Of a stretch of 64,000 nucleotides of DNA, positions 1 to 9,228 are shown one piece after another. The notes beneath the pieces were generated by a model. It searched no databases and had not been told where the DNA came from. It saw only the letters and a list, made by a program, of their open reading frames with translations. Numbering within the stretch: position 1 is the stretch's first letter; each line of letters begins with the position of its first letter. Source of the stretch: Phycisphaeraceae bacterium. GTDB lineage: Bacteria > Planctomycetota > Phycisphaerae > Phycisphaerales > UBA1924. Both the position numbers and the translations under genes were made by a program. Location: the NCBI GenBank assembly GCA_019636625.1, contig JAHBXE010000015.1:37996-101995 (forward strand). Direction: 5' to 3'.

Positions 1-3000
1 AACCTGTCGGCGTTGCAAGCCTCTTCGCCCCGGGTGGTGGAAATGATCCGGCGGGCGGCCTCGCGCGAGGGTGTGGAGTTCGCGATGTCGGAGGAGGGGG
101 TGGCGAGCGCCTCCATGCGGGTGGGAACGCCGCGGGGCGTCGTGGAGCGTGCGCTGGCGAGCCGGCGGAGGCCGCTGGAAGAGGCAGCGAAACTGGCGGG
201 GACGATTGATGTGACGGACGCGGCGGCGGTGGCGGTGCTTGGTTTCGGTGTGGGGTATCACGTCCGGGCGGTGGCGCAGAAGATGAAGCGGACGGGGGTG
301 GTGTTCGTGTTCGAGCCGGATGTGGCGTTGCTGCGTGCGGTGCTGGAGCGGGTGGACCATTCGGCGTGGATCCGGGGGCACAACGTGTGCATCCTGACGG
401 ATGCGGAGGATGGGGCGGCGATTTCGAGCGCGGCGCGCGGGGTGGAGGGGTTGCTCGCGCTGGGTTTCAAACTGCTGCAGCACCCGGCGGACCGGGTTCG
501 GCTGGGCACGGCGGCGGACCGGTTCAGCGAGCGTTTCACCGAGGTGATCAAGGCGGTGCGGACGACAGTGGTGACCACGCTGGTGCAGGCGGAGGTGACG
601 CTGCGGAACCAGTTGATGAACATCGACCGGTACGCGACGAGCGCGGGCGTGACGGACCTGCACGGTTCGATGCGGGGGCGGCCGGCGATCGTGGTGTCCG
701 CGGGGCCGAGCCTGCGCCGGAACATCGAGTTGCTGTCGAAGCCCGGCGTGCGAGATCGTTTCGTCATCATCGCGGTGCAGACGGTGCTCAAGACGCTCCT
801 GGCGCGGGGGATCAAGCCGCACTTTGTGACGGCGCTGGACTACCACGAGATCAGCCGTCGCTTCTACGAGGGGCTGACGCCGAAGGATGTGGAGGGGGTG
901 ACGCTGGTGGTGGAGGCGAAGGCGAACCCGGCCATTCTGGAGGCGTTCCCGGGCGCGCTGCGGATGCCGGGGGACCGGTTCCTGGACGAGTTCCTGGGTG
1001 AAGCGCTGGTGCGGGAGTTTCACGGGCGGAGCGTTGTGCGCGAACTGCCCGGGGGGGTGCCTTCGCCGGCGGAGGCGACGCTGCCGCCGGGGGCGACGGT
1101 GGCGCATATGGCGTACTACCTGGCGCGGAAACTGGGCTGCGACCCGGTGATCCTGATCGGGCAGGACCTGGGGTTCACGGATGGGCAGTACTACGCGCCC
1201 GGGGCGGCGATCCACACGGTGTGGTCGGGCGAACTCAACGCGTTCAACACGCTGGAAATGATGGAGTGGCAGCGGATCGCGCGCGGCAAGTACCACGTGA
1301 ACACGCAGCGGACGGTGGAGAGAGTCACGCTGCCGAGCGAGCCCAACCTTGTGCAGCGGCAGGATGTGCACGGCCGGCCGATCTACACCGACCAGCAGAT
1401 GGCGACGTACCTGGCGCAGTTCGAACGGGACTTTCGGGCGCACGCGGAGCAGGGGCTTACGACGATCGATGCGACGGAGGGGGGCGTGGCCAAGGCGTTT
1501 ACGACGGCGATGCGCCTGGCGGAGGCGATCGAGCGGTACGGGCCGGGCAACGATCTGCAGGTTCCCTCCGCGCCGTCGAGCCCGGACCCGGGCACGCGCC
1601 TTCGGAAGCTCCGTGAGCGGGTGCGGGGAGTTCGGCAGGATGTGTGGAAGGTCGGGGAGATGTCGCGGAAGACCGTGCGGGCGCTGTCGGACATGCTCGA
1701 GCACCACGGGGACCAATCGCGTGTGAACCGGTTGATCGAGCAGGTGCAGAGAACGGGGCAGGAGGTCGAGGCGCTTCAGCCCGCGTTCACGCTCGTGCAG
1801 CACCTGAACCAGACGGGCGCACTCAAGCGCGTGCGCGAGGACCGCAAGATTGGGCTGGACGAATCGCTCTCGCCGCTGGAGCGGCAGAGGAGGCAGATCG
1901 AGCGGGACATCATGAACGTGGGGTGGATCGCGGACGCGGCGGACCAACTCGGGAAAATGCTCGACGACACGATCCGGATGCTGGACGGAGGGGCGAGGGT
2001 GACGCGCGACTTGGCAACACCGGAAGACGGTCCCGTTCCCGGCGGCACGGGCCGCGCTCGCCAGCGGATCGCGGCCCTGATCGCGGTGGATATGAACCGC
2101 GGAGGAATGGGCACGCCGCGGCCTCTTGGGGCGTCCGTGGCCGGGGGGTTGAACGCGCTGACGCTGACACTTCGCCGACTGGCGAGGTGCAAGCAGCTCG
2201 ATGGTGTGGTGCTGGTCGGGGAGAACGTGGAGGCGATCCGCGAGTTGGCGGGGGAGGTGCCGGGGCTGCGGTGCGAGGTGGTTCGGACGGATGGATCACC
2301 GCTGGCGGCCCGGCTGGAGGGTGTGCGAGGGGCGCGGCTGTGGAGCGCCGAATGTTGGCGGGGCGGGCTGGCGTCGATGACGGTCTTCGATGAAGCGCTG
2401 GCGCCCGGCGCGATGAACGACGCGATGGAGCGTCTCGGGCTTGATGCGGCGGTGGTGGTTGGGGCGGATTGGTGCCTGGTGGACCCCGGGCTGGTGGATG
2501 AATGTGTGGACCGCTACCGGCGGCAGACCCCGGGACCCAGCGCGTACCGCGTGTCATTCTGCCAGGCGCCGCCGGGGCTGGGGGCGTGCCTGCTGGACCG
2601 GGGGATGATGCGCGACCTGGCGGAACGGGCGGAGAGCGCGGGCGTGTTCGCCTCTCTCGGTGGCGTGCTCGGGTACATGCCCCTCATGCCCACGCCGGAC
2701 CCGATCGCCAAGCCCGCGTGCATCACGACAGACGCGCGCGTCCGCGATGCGAACTTCCGGTTCATCCCGGACTCGCCGGACCGTGCCGCGGCGATCGGCT
2801 CGGCGATTGAGCGGGCAGGGGAACGCGCAAGCCTCATTGAAATCGTCGAAGCCGTGCTGAGCTGGGCGGGGCGGGGAGAATCGCCGCGGGATGTGACGCT
2901 GGAACTGTGCACGGGTCGCCGTACGAGCGGGCTCCGCGGGCAGTGGATGACGGGCCTGCGTGACACGATCGAGCGCCCGTGCTTGCCGCTGGCGCTGGCG

Positions 3001-3768
3001 GGGCGGTTGCTTTCCGAGCTGGGGCACGCGCGGCCGGATGCGGCCCTCACGCTCTACGGCGCGGGCGACCCCGTGCTTCACCCGGACCTGGTCAAGATCG
3101 TCTCGCACGCGAAGAAGGTGGGCCTCGCGGGCGTGCATATCCGCACGGACCTGCTGTGCGATGAGGACCGCCTGGATGACCTGCTGCACTGCGGGGCAGA
3201 TGTGATCAGCGTGGACCTGATGGCGGGTTCCGCGGCGACCTACCAAAAACTCATGGGCGTCGACCAGTTCGACCGCGTTCGGAAGAACCTCGAGTTGCTG
3301 ATCGAGCGGAGAAGCCGTCGCCAGGCCGGGATCCCCGTGCCGTGGATCGTGCCGCGTCTGACCCGGTGCGATGCGGTGTACGAGGAGATCGAGGCGTTTT
3401 ACGACCATTGGCTGCTCGCCGCGGGCGCGGCGGTGATCGACCCGCTGCCGATGCCGATCCCCGGCGATCGGATTGAGCCGTTGCCGCTGCCCACCCCGGC
3501 GGCGCGCCGGATGGCGGAGAGCAGCATGACCATCCTGTGCGACGGCACGGTCGCGGCGCAAGCGGGCGATTTTTCCGGCGAGCGAACGGTCGGGGATGCG
3601 GGACGCGACGGGCTGGCCGCGGTGTGGGCGAGGCTTCGCCGGCACGAGCCGCGGCCGGACCGTCCCGCCCAGGTCATCGAGCCGGCGGGAACACTGCCCC
3701 TCCCTCCCACGCGCCCGCTCGTGCACGCGGGCCGGTCGCGGGTCGCGCGGCTCGACGCGGGGCTTTGA
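1..3768 (+). CDS. Maf-type (DUF115) glycosyltransferase fused to SpsF-like and degenerate radical SAM-like domains (5' end outside window)
   Basis: The frame is open to the left edge; the first in-window start-like codon is TTG at 13, so the N-terminus is probably missing. About residues 220-245 hold the DUF115/Maf signature (IVVSAGPSLRRN), the family that attaches nonulosonic acids to flagellin. A second part, around residues 690-900, resembles SpsF-type nucleotidyltransferases (VVVGADWCLVDPGLVDE). The last third has the shape of a radical SAM/SPASM protein (LTLYGAGDPVLHPDL, then MTILCDGTVAA near the end), but the CxxxCxxC cluster is reduced to one Cys (LELCTGRRTSG), so iron-sulfur chemistry is unlikely. 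At about 1250 residues it is far longer than a normal Maf protein. The next gene starts on the base after its stop and makes CMP-sugar, the expected donor. Domain order is clear; function of the rear domains is inferred. Confidence 0.8.
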   Translation, partial: NLSALQASSPRVVEMIRRAASREGVEFAMSEEGVASASMRVGTPRGVVERALASRRRPLEEAAKLAGTIDVTDAAAVAVLGFGVGYHVRAVAQKMKRTGVVFVFEPDVALLRAVLERVDHSAWIRGHNVCILTDAEDGAAISSAARGVEGLLALGFKLLQHPADRVRLGTAADRFSERFTEVIKAVRTTVVTTLVQAEVTLRNQLMNIDRYATSAGVTDLHGSMRGRPAIVVSAGPSLRRNIELLSKPGVRDRFVIIAVQTVLKTLLARGIKPHFVTALDYHEISRRFYEGLTPKDVEGVTLVVEAKANPAILEAFPGALRMPGDRFLDEFLGEALVREFHGRSVVRELPGGVPSPAEATLPPGATVAHMAYYLARKLGCDPVILIGQDLGFTDGQYYAPGAAIHTVWSGELNAFNTLEMMEWQRIARGKYHVNTQRTVERVTLPSEPNLVQRQDVHGRPIYTDQQMATYLAQFERDFRAHAEQGLTTIDATEGGVAKAFTTAMRLAEAIERYGPGNDLQVPSAPSSPDPGTRLRKLRERVRGVRQDVWKVGEMSRKTVRALSDMLEHHGDQSRVNRLIEQVQRTGQEVEALQPAFTLVQHLNQTGALKRVREDRKIGLDESLSPLERQRRQIERDIMNVGWIADAADQLGKMLDDTIRMLDGGARVTRDLATPEDGPVPGGTGRARQRIAALIAVDMNRGGMGTPRPLGASVAGGLNALTLTLRRLARCKQLDGVVLVGENVEAIRELAGEVPGLRCEVVRTDGSPLAARLEGVRGARLWSAECWRGGLASMTVFDEALAPGAMNDAMERLGLDAAVVVGADWCLVDPGLVDECVDRYRRQTPGPSAYRVSFCQAPPGLGACLLDRGMMRDLAERAESAGVFASLGGVLGYMPLMPTPDPIAKPACITTDARVRDANFRFIPDSPDRAAAIGSAIERAGERASLIEIVEAVLSWAGRGESPRDVTLELCTGRRTSGLRGQWMTGLRDTIERPCLPLALAGRLLSELGHARPDAALTLYGAGDPVLHPDLVKIVSHAKKVGLAGVHIRTDLLCDEDRLDDLLHCGADVISVDLMAGSAATYQKLMGVDQFDRVRKNLELLIERRSRRQAGIPVPWIVPRLTRCDAVYEEIEAFYDHWLLAAGAAVIDPLPMPIPGDRIEPLPLPTPAARRMAESSMTILCDGTVAAQAGDFSGERTVGDAGRDGLAAVWARLRRHEPRPDRPAQVIEPAGTLPLPPTRPLVHAGRSRVARLDAGL

Positions 3769-4518
3769 ATGAACGACACCCCGGCCATGGCGTTGATCCT
3801 CGCCCGCGCGGGCAGCAAAGGGCTGCCGGGAAAGAACATCGCGCCGATCGCGGGCACGCCGTGCATCGCCTGGACGATCGAACACGCCCTGGCCGCCAAG
3901 CGCGCGTCGCTCATTGCCGTCTCGACGGATGACCGGGCCATTCTCGACCTGGTGCGTTCCCGCTATCCCGGCGTCGCGCCGGTCGTGCGGCCGGGGGACC
4001 TGGCGAGCGATTCGGCACGCGTGGATGACGCCGCACGCCACGCGGTGCAGGCGCTGGGCGCGGAGCACCCGGAGTTCCGACGCCCCGATGCGGCGGTGGC
4101 GATCCTGTACGCGAATGTCCCGGTTCGCCCGGCGGGCCTGCTCGACGCCGCGCTCGCCGCGCTGCCGGGAGCGGATTCCGTGCAGACGTACCAGCCCGCG
4201 GGCAAGCACCACCCTTGGTGGACGGCGCGGCTGGATCCGGCGACGGGCGAAGTCCGGCCTTGGGAAGGAGATGTGCTCAATCACAACATCTTCCGGCGGC
4301 AGGACCTGCCCCCGGCGTTTGTCCCCGACGGCGGGGCGCTGGTGGTGACGCGCCGGGCGCTGTTCCTCGAAGTCTCCGGCGTGGCCCCCGGGCCGCACGC
4401 GTTCTTCGGGAAGGTGCGGCGGGGCGTCGTCTCGCCCGGACCGGTGATCGACATCGACACGCGGCTGGATGCGATCGTCGCGGACGCGATGCTGCGCGAC
4501 ACTACAGTGACCGCATGA
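3769..4518 (+). CDS. neuA: CMP-nonulosonate (sialic/legionaminic acid) cytidylyltransferase
   Basis: 249 residues, the usual size for this family. The N-terminus carries the nucleotide-binding motif of CMP-sugar synthetases (ALILARAGSKGLPGKN), followed by a STDD motif and a late DIDTRLD metal-binding segment. The enzyme activates a nonulosonic acid with CTP for transfer by a glycosyltransferase. Its ATG abuts the TGA of the Maf fusion gene, and its own TGA overlaps the next ATG (ATGA), so the four genes are translationally coupled. The exact sugar (Neu5Ac versus legionaminic acid) cannot be told from sequence alone; PseF or LegF would be equivalent names. Confidence 0.85.
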   Translation: MNDTPAMALILARAGSKGLPGKNIAPIAGTPCIAWTIEHALAAKRASLIAVSTDDRAILDLVRSRYPGVAPVVRPGDLASDSARVDDAARHAVQALGAEHPEFRRPDAAVAILYANVPVRPAGLLDAALAALPGADSVQTYQPAGKHHPWWTARLDPATGEVRPWEGDVLNHNIFRRQDLPPAFVPDGGALVVTRRALFLEVSGVAPGPHAFFGKVRRGVVSPGPVIDIDTRLDAIVADAMLRDTTVTA

Positions 4519-5618
4519 GGATCGGGACGCGACAGATCGGCGCGGACGAATCATCGGGCGCGTTGGCGCCTGTCTACATCATCGCCGAACTGGGCGTCAA
4601 CCACGACGGCTCCGTGGAGCGGGCGCTGGAAATGACCGACGCCGCGGCCGAGGCCGGCGCGGATGCGATCAAACTTCAACTGTTCCGCGCCGAGCTGCTG
4701 ATGAGCCGGGCATCGCGCCTGGCGACGTACCAGGCGGCAGCCGGTGAACGGGACCCCGTCGCAATGTTGCGGCGCCTGGAACTTTCGATCGGCGACATGG
4801 GCCGGATCGTGGACCGGTCGCACGCGCGAGGGATGCACGCGATCGTGACGCCCTTCTCGGTGGAACTGGTGGAGGCGGCGGAGCGGGTGGGGTTCGACGC
4901 TTTCAAGACCGCCTCGCCGGACATCATCCACAAGCCGCTCCTGGACCGGCTTGTGCGCACGGGCAAGCCGCTGATCGTCAGCACGGGCGCGGCGACGATG
5001 GACGAGGTCGAGCGGGCCGCGGGCTGGCTCGGCCCGGCGCGAGAGAGGACCGCGTTCCTGCAATGCGTGAGCAGTTACCCGACACGCGATGCCGACGCGA
5101 GCATCGGGGCGATGGCGGCGATCGCGCGGGTGTGGCGCGGGCCGGTCGGGTACAGCGACCACACGACGGGCGTGGACACCGGCGCCGTCGCGGCGGTGCG
5201 CGGGGCGGCGATCCTGGAGAAGCACTTCACCTGGAGCAAGCGCGCGGCAGGCCCGGACCATGCCGCCTCGCTCGAACCCGCTGAGTTCCGCGCGTACGCG
5301 ACCCTGGCGCGCGATGAGAGCGTGATGAAGGCGTGGATGGGATCGGTGCCGCTGCCGCCGGATCCGCGGATCGGGCCGGAGGAAAAGCGGGTGCTGCCGT
5401 GCGAGATGGATGTACGCCGGTTGTCGCGCCAATCGCTGGTGGCGGCGCGGGACCTGCCGGCGGGGCACGCGCTGCGGCCAGAAGACCTGACCATCAAGCG
5501 CCCGGGGACGGGGCTGGAGCCGTTCCACCTTGAGGAGGTCATCGGGCGGCGGTTGCGGCGTGCGGTGGAGGCGGACATGCCGCTGGAGGGTTCAGCGCTG
5601 GAAGGGGTCGCGGCATGA
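4515..5618 (+). CDS. neuB: N-acetylneuraminate/legionaminate synthase
   Basis: 367 residues from the ATG at 4515, which overlaps the preceding stop by four bases; a longer open frame exists upstream but lies inside neuA. The first 280 residues form the NeuB TIM barrel (IIAELGVNHDGS, DAIKLQLF, KTASPDI, GYSDHTTG), which condenses phosphoenolpyruvate with a six-carbon N-acetylated sugar. Residues about 300-360 form the C-terminal SAF/antifreeze-like domain (ARDLPAGHALRPEDLTIKRP) that caps the active site. Neighbours are the CMP-synthetase and the 2-epimerase. Because a hydrolysing epimerase is present instead of PseB/PseG, a Neu5Ac or legionaminic acid product is more likely than pseudaminic acid. 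Confidence 0.88.
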   Translation: MRIGTRQIGADESSGALAPVYIIAELGVNHDGSVERALEMTDAAAEAGADAIKLQLFRAELLMSRASRLATYQAAAGERDPVAMLRRLELSIGDMGRIVDRSHARGMHAIVTPFSVELVEAAERVGFDAFKTASPDIIHKPLLDRLVRTGKPLIVSTGAATMDEVERAAGWLGPARERTAFLQCVSSYPTRDADASIGAMAAIARVWRGPVGYSDHTTGVDTGAVAAVRGAAILEKHFTWSKRAAGPDHAASLEPAEFRAYATLARDESVMKAWMGSVPLPPDPRIGPEEKRVLPCEMDVRRLSRQSLVAARDLPAGHALRPEDLTIKRPGTGLEPFHLEEVIGRRLRRAVEADMPLEGSALEGVAA

Positions 5619-6814
5619 TTGGCGACGGCTGGAACGATGAACCATCGGTGAGGCCGGGTCCGCCGTTGGAAACGGCGCCGGGGCGTCGGCGCGTGGCGGT
5701 GGTCACGGGAACACGGGCGGAGTTCGGGCTGCTGCGGCCGGTGATGAACGCGGTCAAGGCGCGCCGCGATGGCGAGCTGCTGGTCATCGCCGCGGGCTCG
5801 CACCTGATCGCGCCGGCCGAGACGTACCGCGAGGTGAAGGCGGAGTTCTTCGTGTCCGACGCCGTGCCGATGCAGATCGCCGGTCAGACCGGGCGGGCGG
5901 CGGATGTGCAGGCCCTCGGGCGCGGGATCGAACGGTTCGGGCGCGCGTTCGAGCGCCTGGCGCCGGACTGGGTCGTGGTGCTGGGGGACCGGATCGAGGC
6001 CTTCGCCGCGGCGAGCGCGGGATCGGTCGGCGGGTACGCCGTGGCGCACCTGCACGGCGGGGACCGGGCCGAGGGCGTGGCGGATGAGGCGATGCGCCAC
6101 GCCATCACGAAACTGGCGCACCTGCACTTCCCGGCGACGGCGCTCTCGGCGGAGCGAATCGCCCGGATGGGAGAGCGGCCTCAACACATCCATGTGGTTG
6201 GCTCTCCTGCGCTTGACGGGCTTGCATCGGTGGAACCGCTCGAGGACGGGGTGTACGAAAAACTGGGACGCCCGCACGTCGTCGTGCTGATGCACCCGGT
6301 GGGTCGCACGGACGAACAGGAGGAGGCCGTGATGGCGGGGGTGCTCGAGGCCGCGAGGTCGATCGGGAAGCCCCTGCTGGTGCTGCACCCCAATTTTGAC
6401 CCCGGGCGCGAGGGGATCGTGCGGGCCATCCGCGCCGTGGAGGGCACGCGAAGCGTCGTGGTGCGGACGCACCTGCCGCGTTCTGTGTTCCTCGGGCTTC
6501 TGAAGCGGCTGGCCGGTGGCGGGGGCGTGCTGGTGGGCAACTCGTCGGGAGCGCTGATCGAGGGGGCGGCGCTGCGCGTGCGGGCGGTGGACATCGGCCC
6601 GCGGCAGTCGGGCCGAGAGCGGGCGGGGAATGTCGTTCCATCCGGGGAACAACCGGACCAAATTGCCCGGGCCATGGCGAAGGCGTCGGCCTTGGACCTG
6701 TCCCAACTCGCGCACCCGTTCGGGGATGGGCTGACCGGCCCCCGGGTCGCCGAGCGATTGGCCACGACAAATCCCCACGACCCGGCCCTCCTGCGCAAAC
6801 ATTGCGCCTACTAG
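5615..6814 (+). CDS. neuC: UDP-N-acetylglucosamine 2-epimerase, hydrolysing (NeuC/LegG type)
   Basis: 399 residues. The protein starts with the epimerase motif VVTGTRAEFGLLRPV, then has DWVVVLGDRIEAFAA, HLHGGD and the late VGNSSGALIEGA motif typical of WecB/NeuC enzymes. It hydrolyses a UDP-sugar while inverting C2, producing the hexosamine used by the NeuB-like enzyme. The ATG overlaps the stop of neuB (ATGA). A roughly 28-residue tail precedes the first motif. A palindromic repeat lies just after the stop and may close the operon. The substrate (UDP-GlcNAc or UDP-diacetylbacillosamine) is undecided. Confidence 0.85.
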   Translation: MIGDGWNDEPSVRPGPPLETAPGRRRVAVVTGTRAEFGLLRPVMNAVKARRDGELLVIAAGSHLIAPAETYREVKAEFFVSDAVPMQIAGQTGRAADVQALGRGIERFGRAFERLAPDWVVVLGDRIEAFAAASAGSVGGYAVAHLHGGDRAEGVADEAMRHAITKLAHLHFPATALSAERIARMGERPQHIHVVGSPALDGLASVEPLEDGVYEKLGRPHVVVLMHPVGRTDEQEEAVMAGVLEAARSIGKPLLVLHPNFDPGREGIVRAIRAVEGTRSVVVRTHLPRSVFLGLLKRLAGGGGVLVGNSSGALIEGAALRVRAVDIGPRQSGRERAGNVVPSGEQPDQIARAMAKASALDLSQLAHPFGDGLTGPRVAERLATTNPHDPALLRKHCAY

Positions 6815-6852
6815 GGTGAAATCGCCCCTTGCCGGGTGGAGCCACCGGTCCT

Positions 6853-6884
6853 TGGGTGGAGCCGCCGGTCCGCGGCGGCTTTCC
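6853..6884. repeat. Palindromic GTGGAGCC-GCCGCCG repeat, copy 1
   Basis: The core at 6861-6879 is an inverted repeat: GCCGCCG, five bases GTCCG, then CGGCGGC. It is preceded by a partial duplicate (GGGTGGAGCCACCGGTCC). A second copy sits at 39781-39812, also just after a plus-strand gene. It could act as a REP-like element or a weak terminator; there is no T-tract. Confidence 0.7.
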
Positions 6885-6999
6885 CCTGACTCCAGAGTCC
6901 CCGGCCCTCGCCCCGACCCATCAATCCGCGCTCTCGGACGCAAGTGCGAGGTCCGATCAACCGATGCCACTCTCGGACCTTCTTCTGGGAGAGCTTTTC

Positions 7000-7884
7000 A
7001 TGAGCACCGCCGCCGCACAGCGTGAACAGATCGTGGCCGACGCCATCCGCGAGATCAGCCACATCGCCACGCTCCCCGAGATCACGCTCAAGATCGTGGC
7101 GCTGGTCGAGGACCCCAAGAGCACGGCCCAGGACCTGCACAAGGTCATCGCCAACGACCCGGCGCTGTGCTCGCGGATCCTGAAGGTCGTGAACAGCTCG
7201 TTCTACGGCCTGCCGGGCCAGATCGGCTCGATCAACCGCGCCATCGTGATGCTCGGCCTGAACGCCGTGAAGAACATCGCCATCGCCGCCTCGCTCGCCA
7301 AGCTCTTCCGCGGGGGCGAGTTGACCCCCAGTTTCTCGGCCAAATCGCTGTGGATGCACTCGGTCGTGACCGCCGCGACCTGCAAGATGCTCAGCGACCG
7401 GCTGGGCTTTGCCGTGTCGGATGAGGCGTTTCTCTCGGGCCTGATCCACGACATCGGGATCATGGTGGAGATGCAGGCGGACCGGAACAAGTTGATCGAG
7501 GTGGTGCAGCGCACGGGCGCGGACAAGCAGGGCGTTCCCGCCATGGACATGATCGAGGCCGAGGAGGCCGTGTTCGGCGTGAACCACCAGCAGTTCGGCG
7601 CCGGGCTGTGCGCCAAGTGGAAGTTCCCGGCCAACTTCGCGAACGTCACGGGCTACCACCACCGGCCGATGGAACTTCCGGTTGAGACGCGGACACTGCC
7701 CTGCATCGTCTACGTCGGGGACCGCCTGGCGGCCGAGGTGGCGGGCGGGTTCCGGCTGGACTTGGTCAACACGGCCATCGCCGAGCCGGTGCTGGACTTC
7801 CTGAAACTGACGACGGACAAGGTCAACCAGTTGCGGCAGGACCTCCCGCAGCATCTGAAAAGTGTTGAAACGATGCTGGCCTGA
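7000..7884 (+). CDS. HDOD domain protein
   Basis: 294 residues from the ATG at 7000, chosen because GGGAGAG lies six bases upstream; the frame extends further 5' but that part is low-complexity. The protein is a single HDOD domain (TLPEITLKIVALVEDP, DPALCSRILKVVNSSFYG, and the HD-like LIHDIGIMVEM). HDOD proteins are HD-GYP relatives, usually without phosphodiesterase activity, that act in signalling, motility and cell-cycle control. No output domain is fused. It is monocistronic, with a strong terminator 120 bases downstream. Its exact role cannot be inferred from context. Confidence 0.88.
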   Translation: MSTAAAQREQIVADAIREISHIATLPEITLKIVALVEDPKSTAQDLHKVIANDPALCSRILKVVNSSFYGLPGQIGSINRAIVMLGLNAVKNIAIAASLAKLFRGGELTPSFSAKSLWMHSVVTAATCKMLSDRLGFAVSDEAFLSGLIHDIGIMVEMQADRNKLIEVVQRTGADKQGVPAMDMIEAEEAVFGVNHQQFGAGLCAKWKFPANFANVTGYHHRPMELPVETRTLPCIVYVGDRLAAEVAGGFRLDLVNTAIAEPVLDFLKLTTDKVNQLRQDLPQHLKSVETMLA

Positions 7885-8007
7885 CCGAAAGTTTCTGTGG
7901 CCGGCTGGCGGAGCCAGCGACATTTCTCGTGTCCCATTCGTTCGGCCCGTATTCCGAGATTCTCGCAAGACGGGCTGGACGTTACGAACTCTCTCTTTCT
8001 CCCTCCG

Positions 8008-8038
8008 GGCGGCCGCGCGAAAGTGTGGCCGCCTTTTT
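8008..8038 (+). terminator. Rho-independent terminator of the HDOD gene
   Basis: Perfect seven-base stem GGCGGCC / GGCCGCC with a 12-base loop (8008-8033), followed by TTTTT. The rest of 7885-8182 shows no gene. Confidence 0.85.
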
Positions 8039-8182
8039 CAACGGAACCGGCACCACGGGGGAGTGCGTGCCTCTGCTTCCGCTGGGCTCCGGTCCTGCGT
8101 AGCCGCCTTCCTTCGACCCGCCGCGGCTTTCCACCACATGGGGTGACTCGGTCTCGCCCGAAATCCGGGTGAATCCGCTCCT

Positions 8183-9067
8183 TTACCGTCGCGGTTCGGT
8201 GAGGCGCTCCCGCCACTTCCCGAGCCCCCCGTGGCTCGTCAGGTCGTACCACAGCGGCGTGACGGTGATGCTCCGCTTCAGCAGCGACTCCACATCCGAG
8301 CCCTCGATCGTGCCCCGGAAGTCGAGGCCGTGTCCCGCGGCCCAGTAGTACACATCGCCCTGCGGGCTCACTCGCTTCTCGTACTTGTCCACCAGGCCGT
8401 GGGTGTTCATCGGGCACACCACGATCGGCGGCATCGGGCCCTCTCCCTCGGTGATCGGGATGTTGATGTTCAGGCACTCGTGGGGTTGGGGCAGGCCGCC
8501 GGCGATGAGGCGCTCGATCGTTCGCCGGGCAAAGGCCGCCGCGACGTCGTAGCGGGGCTTGCTCTTGCCCAAGTGAAGGCTGACGGCTATGGAGGGAACG
8601 CCGAGAAAGGCCCCCTCGATCGCCGCGGCGACCGTTCCCGAGTAGATCACGTTGATCCCGCAGTTGGCGCCCTGGTTCATGCCGGAGATGAGCAGGTCGG
8701 GCTTGGACCCCTCGCCGAATCGCTCGGGCCAGAGTTGCGACACGGCGAGTTTGACGCAGTCGGCGGGCCGGCCATCAACGGCGATTCCGGGGACTGTGCC
8801 GCCGCGGGAAAGGGGAACGGTGTCCTCGTGGACCATGAGCGGATCGTGGAAGGTGATGCCGTGGCTCATGGCGGACTGAACGGTCAGCGGCGCGATGGGG
8901 ACGACGATGGAGCGCGGGGAGCGCTGAACGGCACCCGCGGTGTGGTCGAGCAGCGGCCCGCCGAAGCGGTTTGAACCGTCCGGCCCCGGCGCATCGACGA
9001 GGGCCTCGTACAACGCCGCCAGACCCGCCGCACGGATGCCGTCATCGTTCGTAAGCAGAATGCGCAT
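8183..9067 (-). CDS. surE: 5'/3'-nucleotidase SurE
   Basis: 294 residues from the ATG at 9067; the frame runs further upstream without similarity. The N-terminus MRILLTNDDG places the metal ligands D8 and D9. The active-site signature follows: LLISGMNQGANCG then YSGTVAAAIEGAF. SurE removes phosphate from nucleoside monophosphates and aids stationary-phase survival. It is about 40 residues longer than typical SurE, through an insertion after residue 25 and a C-terminal extension. TACCCT lies exactly six bases upstream of the start codon, suggesting a leaderless transcript. It is convergent with the HDOD gene. Confidence 0.92.
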   Translation of the reverse strand: MRILLTNDDGIRAAGLAALYEALVDAPGPDGSNRFGGPLLDHTAGAVQRSPRSIVVPIAPLTVQSAMSHGITFHDPLMVHEDTVPLSRGGTVPGIAVDGRPADCVKLAVSQLWPERFGEGSKPDLLISGMNQGANCGINVIYSGTVAAAIEGAFLGVPSIAVSLHLGKSKPRYDVAAAFARRTIERLIAGGLPQPHECLNINIPITEGEGPMPPIVVCPMNTHGLVDKYEKRVSPQGDVYYWAAGHGLDFRGTIEGSDVESLLKRSITVTPLWYDLTSHGGLGKWRERLTEPRR

Positions 9068-9079
9068 GGGCCAAGGGTA
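9068..9079 (-). promoter_or_regulatory. Leaderless -10 element of surE
   Basis: TACCCT (minus strand, 9079-9074) then six bases and the ATG. No Shine-Dalgarno is present. The rest of 9080-9524 holds the 3' flank of the kelch gene and one terminator; I see no gene there. Confidence 0.5.
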
Positions 9080-9185
9080 GGAAGAGTGCCCCCCGCCACC
9101 GTCACCAGCCCCCGCGCGGCCGGAACGCTCCCGTTCCTTCACCTGTCTCGCTGCTTCGCTCTTCCCCCGTCTCGCTGGTTCCCTG

Positions 9186-9228
9186 AAAAACAAAGGTCCC
9201 GCGCCGGGGAGGCAACCGACGCGGGACC
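9186..9228 (-). terminator. Rho-independent terminator downstream of the kelch gene
   Basis: On the minus strand, a nine-base stem GGTCCCGCG / CGCGGGACC with a 16-base loop is followed by TTTGTTTTT. It lies about 300 bases after the kelch gene stop, leaving a long 3' untranslated region, and upstream of surE. Confidence 0.75.

Noticed and set aside
2554..4554. 666-codon minus-strand frame
   Set aside because: Antisense to the Maf fusion and neuA; His/Arg/Pro-rich without any domain.
5075..6970. 631-codon minus-strand frame
   Set aside because: Antisense to neuB and neuC; no recognisable motif.
7885..8182. Small open frames in the gap after the HDOD gene
   Set aside because: They cross a strong terminator and show no ribosome site or similarity.
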